Origin: JAJYZP01 sp049964535
GTDB taxonomy: Bacteria; Actinomycetota; Acidimicrobiia; Acidimicrobiales; Acidimicrobiaceae
Reading direction: 5' to 3'
Length of the DNA stretch: 8,580 bases
Assembly: GCA_049964535.1 (NCBI GenBank)
Contig: JBMFXG010000117.1
Location: 1-8,580, forward strand
Made by a program: the position numbers and the translations under genes. The notes below the pieces were generated by a model. The model saw nothing but the letters and a program-made list of their open reading frames with translations, was not told the origin of the DNA and searched no databases. Shown one piece after another: positions 6,194 to 8,580 of the stretch. Every line of letters starts with the position of its first letter. Position 1 is the stretch's first letter.

Positions 6194-7527
6194 GCAGGTC
6201 ACCTCGGCCCGGCAACGGTGCTCATGTCTTACGTAGATCGCTCAAGATCGGGCTACCAGCTCTGGGGACCGTCTTGTTAGAGCCGATCTTGACATCGACC
6301 GACTCAGCGTTCATGGGCCATCTCGGACTAGACCCGCTCGCAGCGTTAGGACTTTCCACCTCGCTGATAAACCTTGTGGTCGTCCCACTTGTATCGGTCG
6401 GGCTTGCAGTCACTTCGGTGGCCGCTCGCTCCAGTGTTGATGTCGATGAACGTACGCTCCAACGCCTTGGAGCGACCACGGCCTCAGCGTTCGCGCTCCT
6501 TGGCCTTGTGGTGGGAGTCCTACTCGGAGTAGGTGGGACCTTAGTGGTGGCCATGGTCGCCCCAAACCACGAGATCGGCCTTCTTGCAGGACGGTATCTT
6601 GTGACCGCGGCCTTTGGTCTCCCCGCCCTCTTCTTCGTTGAAGGTGGTGCAGCGTACCGTACCGGTCGCTCTCAAACGGGCTCCGTCTTTGCGATCACCG
6701 CTCTTACGGTTACGATCAATCTCACACTCGAAACCGTCCTCGTCTTCGGCTTACACCTCTCCGTAGTCGGCTCGGCTCTTGGCACCGATAGTGCTCAAGG
6801 TATAGCGGCCCTCATCTATCTCTACTATCTCCGAAGCAGTGAACACTGGTCGGGAAGAGAACGATGGCGGGCAATCAAGACCTTCGCACTAGAGTTCCGT
6901 CGGGCCTCGCTCGACCTCTTTCTGCGAACTCTTGCACTGATTGGAGCTCTCTCAGGCTCTGCCTTTCTGGCCGCGACCTATAGTGGAACGACCCTCTCGA
7001 GCTTCCAGCTCGCCGAGCAGCTTTGGCTCTTGATCGGGTTGTCGTTCGATGCGATAGCCGTACCCGCACAGGTTCTTACCGGTGAGTGGTCGGCACGCCG
7101 CGATCACGATGCGATCGTGTACTTCGGACCTCGCTTTGTTGGCTTCGGAGCTGCGCTGAGTGTCATCCTCGGCGTTGGCATCTACGAACTCCGTCATATC
7201 GCTCCGTCGATCTTGACATCGGTCCCAGTGGTGGCAGATCAAACCGGAGCTCTGATCGTTCTACTCGCTCTCGTCATGCCGCTGACCGCCGTCTCCTTCG
7301 TCATCGATGGACTACTCGCTGGTCTCGAACGCTTCGATCTCTTACGAACCATCATGGTCGTGTCGTTTATCGCCTTTGTACTCGTTGCCCTGCTCTTACG
7401 TTCGTTGACTACACTGGTCGATGGTGAAGAGAGTGTTTGGTCTGCTTTCACGGTGTGGTTAGCGGTTAGGACCTTGCTTTCGTCTGTTTTGTGGTGGAGA
7501 AGCAGGCCATCGAGCGCTTCAGGTTAG
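6190..7527 (+). CDS. MATE-family efflux transporter, DinF-like
   Basis: A 445-residue integral membrane exporter with about 12 hydrophobic segments in two pseudo-symmetric halves. It would use a sodium or proton gradient to expel organic cations or other small molecules. Diagnostic stretches are LPALGTVLLEP (22-32) and STDSAFMGHLGL (36-47, with the membrane Asp38 followed by the family's GHLG). In the second half are FQLAEQLWLLIGLSFDAIAVPAQ (272-294, given here as the span's key residues Q273, E276, Q277, D287 and Q294) and VIDGLLAGLERF (371-382). These fit the DinF branch common in actinobacteria. Length is normal and both halves are complete. The start at 6190 lacks a ribosome site, but no other in-frame start is near. 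It lies 51 nt after the acidic membrane protein and just before an inverted repeat. The substrate cannot be predicted. Confidence 0.92.
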   Translation: MSRSPRPGNGAHVLRRSLKIGLPALGTVLLEPILTSTDSAFMGHLGLDPLAALGLSTSLINLVVVPLVSVGLAVTSVAARSSVDVDERTLQRLGATTASAFALLGLVVGVLLGVGGTLVVAMVAPNHEIGLLAGRYLVTAAFGLPALFFVEGGAAYRTGRSQTGSVFAITALTVTINLTLETVLVFGLHLSVVGSALGTDSAQGIAALIYLYYLRSSEHWSGRERWRAIKTFALEFRRASLDLFLRTLALIGALSGSAFLAATYSGTTLSSFQLAEQLWLLIGLSFDAIAVPAQVLTGEWSARRDHDAIVYFGPRFVGFGAALSVILGVGIYELRHIAPSILTSVPVVADQTGALIVLLALVMPLTAVSFVIDGLLAGLERFDLLRTIMVVSFIAFVLVALLLRSLTTLVDGEESVWSAFTVWLAVRTLLSSVLWWRSRPSSASG

Positions 7528-7576
7528 GTGGTGACCGAGCAGCGTAAGGCTCGACGCTACTTCGCCTGGTAACCAC
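7528..7576 (+). repeat. Nested imperfect inverted repeat between MATE stop and next ribosome site
   Basis: Directly after the MATE TAG, GTGGTGACC (7528-7536) can pair with GGTAACCAC (7568-7576), nine positions with one mismatch. Inside it AGCGT (7541-7545) pairs with ACGCT (7554-7558). As RNA this gives a long stem with an inner hairpin, ending 7 nt before the GGAGG (7584-7588) of the next gene. No T-run follows, so it is not a standard intrinsic terminator. It could shield the upstream mRNA from exonucleases, tune translation of the next gene, or bind a protein as DNA. Confidence 0.5.
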
Positions 7577-7593
7577 AGAACCTGGAGGTGTCG

Positions 7594-8466
7594 GTGGTGT
7601 ATGAAGGCTATGAGATTAAGGCAGAGCCGAATGGCTCTGAAGTACAGCTATCTCGTGACGGGAGTTCGCACAACTATCCTCCCCCGACGCTGTGTAGCTC
7701 AGAACCAACGGTAGAGCTCTGCGCTCTCCATAGTCTCTCATTGTCGATTGTTGGTGAGCTAGAGCAGCATGTCGACGTTGCAACCGCTACTGCAGCACTC
7801 GTGATCGGTCAGGTCCCACAGCCGCTCGTTGACCAGCTCGCGGCGCTCTCACTGTCGGTGGACCTCTTGCCCTATGGAGAGTCATCGAGTGAGTCTCAGA
7901 CTTTTACTACCGCTGAACAGCCAGCGGTCTCATGTCTCGAAGGGGACTTCGAGACCATCGATCTCGATGGATCGAGCTACGACCTTATTTTGGTACTGAA
8001 CTCATGGAATCAGATGATGCAGGGCATGAGAAGTGCCAAAGCGGCCCGCCTCCTCCGATGGGGCGGAGGTTTGATTGCCTGCTGGTCGGAGGCTTCCCTC
8101 ACCGACCCCTCACTAGGACACGAACTACATCGAACGCTTCGGGCTGAAAAGGACTGCTTCGAGACCGACTGCGGTGCGCACCGTCTGTGGGGGGATCACG
8201 CCCTTGGTCGTAGCGAGAGTGATTTCGAAGAACTGCGCTCGTCAGCGCTGTTTTCGAAGGTCGACGAATTCGTCATAGCACGAGAGTGGGACTGTGATCG
8301 AGACGAGTTTCTCTCGTTGTTGCAACACGTCGCAGCAACGACTAACGGGAGCGAGGGGCCGATCGATCCAATCGAGCGTGGTCGAGTTGACTCCTTCTTC
8401 TCCGACCACGGGCTCTCGTCACTGTCGCTTCGATCTGTTACGAAGGCCGTCGTCGCCCTTCTCTAG
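7594..8466 (+). CDS. Methyltransferase-fold protein with degenerate SAM-binding motif
   Basis: About 291 residues. The frame is open from GTG 7588, but GGAGG (7584-7588) overlaps that codon, so GTG 7594 (5 nt away) or 7597 (8 nt away) is the better start. The C-terminal two thirds resemble class I SAM-dependent methyltransferases of the type-11 kind. DFETIDLDGSSYDLILVLNS (118-137) matches the usual 'DGSxDLV' strand 4, and ARLLRWGGGLIACWSE (151-166) matches 'RVLRPGGxLAxxW'. FSKVDEFVIAREWDCDRDEF (220-239) and the helical end match that family's C-terminal cap. In the place of the glycine-rich GxGxG loop, however, it reads ALVIGQVPQ (68-76), and the adjacent acidic residue that binds the SAM ribose is not obvious. 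It may therefore be a non-catalytic paralogue or bind something else. No signal peptide or membrane segment. It follows the MATE gene on the same strand; a shared transcript is possible. Confidence 0.8.
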   Translation: MVYEGYEIKAEPNGSEVQLSRDGSSHNYPPPTLCSSEPTVELCALHSLSLSIVGELEQHVDVATATAALVIGQVPQPLVDQLAALSLSVDLLPYGESSSESQTFTTAEQPAVSCLEGDFETIDLDGSSYDLILVLNSWNQMMQGMRSAKAARLLRWGGGLIACWSEASLTDPSLGHELHRTLRAEKDCFETDCGAHRLWGDHALGRSESDFEELRSSALFSKVDEFVIAREWDCDRDEFLSLLQHVAATTNGSEGPIDPIERGRVDSFFSDHGLSSLSLRSVTKAVVALL

Positions 8467-8486
8467 GCGTCCGCGATATTGAAACA

Positions 8487-8579
8487 TCAGTACCCGTAGC
8501 AGCGGTCGTAGGTGTTCGCAACGAGGTCGGTCTCCGTACGTCTACTCTGGCGATCTCGAGCGCTCTGCCGTTCTGAGCA
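8487..8579 (-). CDS. Possible C-terminal end of a convergent gene (partial)
   Basis: From the right edge a minus-strand frame stays open for 30 codons and ends with TGA (8487-8489), closing on TETDLVANTYDRCYGY. It would converge with the methyltransferase-fold gene, leaving 20 nt between the stops. The fragment is too short to identify, and a second minus-strand frame is also open through this end of the window. Treat it as a candidate only. Confidence 0.3.
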   Translation of the reverse strand, partial: CSERQSARDRQSRRTETDLVANTYDRCYGY

Positions 8580-8580
8580 G

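Noticed and set aside
1..8580. CRISPR array, tRNA or rRNA genes, insertion sequences, toxin-antitoxin or defence module
   Set aside because: I saw no evenly spaced direct repeats, no tRNA-like cloverleaf, no transposase motif or terminal repeats, and no recognisable toxin-antitoxin pair. The MrfA-type helicase alone is not evidence of a defence system, since no DISARM-like methyltransferase or phospholipase-D partner is present.

Overview
The window most likely comes from an actinobacterial chromosome of moderate GC (mid-50s by eye), with many GTG starts and tightly packed genes. The secreted GIDISYPQCG protein, the MrfA/YprA-like helicase and the DinF-type MATE transporter are all of actinobacterial style. 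An acidophilic Acidimicrobiia-like host would fit, but that is a guess from composition and gene style only. There is no rRNA, tRNA, transposase, CRISPR array or phage module, so this looks like ordinary chromosome rather than an island.

Left part, minus strand, read from high to low coordinates. An amidase-signature hydrolase (3784-5313) is followed by an unrecognised 81-residue ORF (3542-3787) and a large DExH helicase of the MrfA/YprA type (765-3545). These three are joined by 4-nt start/stop overlaps and look like one translationally coupled operon. The helicase has an atypical C-terminal extension of about 115 residues. Below it lie a weak hairpin (715-738), a good promoter (615-643) and the start of a secreted protein (start codon at 583, SD at 592-598) that runs off the left edge.

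Right part, plus strand. A divergent intergenic region (5314-5445) separates the amidase from an acidic, disordered-looking protein with two C-terminal membrane segments (5446-6138). Then come a 12-TM MATE-family exporter (6190-7527), a 49-nt nested inverted repeat (7528-7576) and a degenerate methyltransferase-fold protein (start near 7594, end 8466). A possible C-terminus of a convergent gene lies at 8487-8579.

The functions do not add up to one obvious pathway. The helicase suggests DNA repair, the MATE protein suggests export of drugs or metabolites, and the amidase substrate cannot be read from sequence. I see no convincing new multi-gene system. The points most worth a second look are: the apparent leader ORF in frame with the amidase; the doubly overlapping 81-residue ORF; the helicase's extra tail and altered motif III; the methyltransferase homologue without a normal SAM-binding loop; and the structured gap between the exporter and that homologue.
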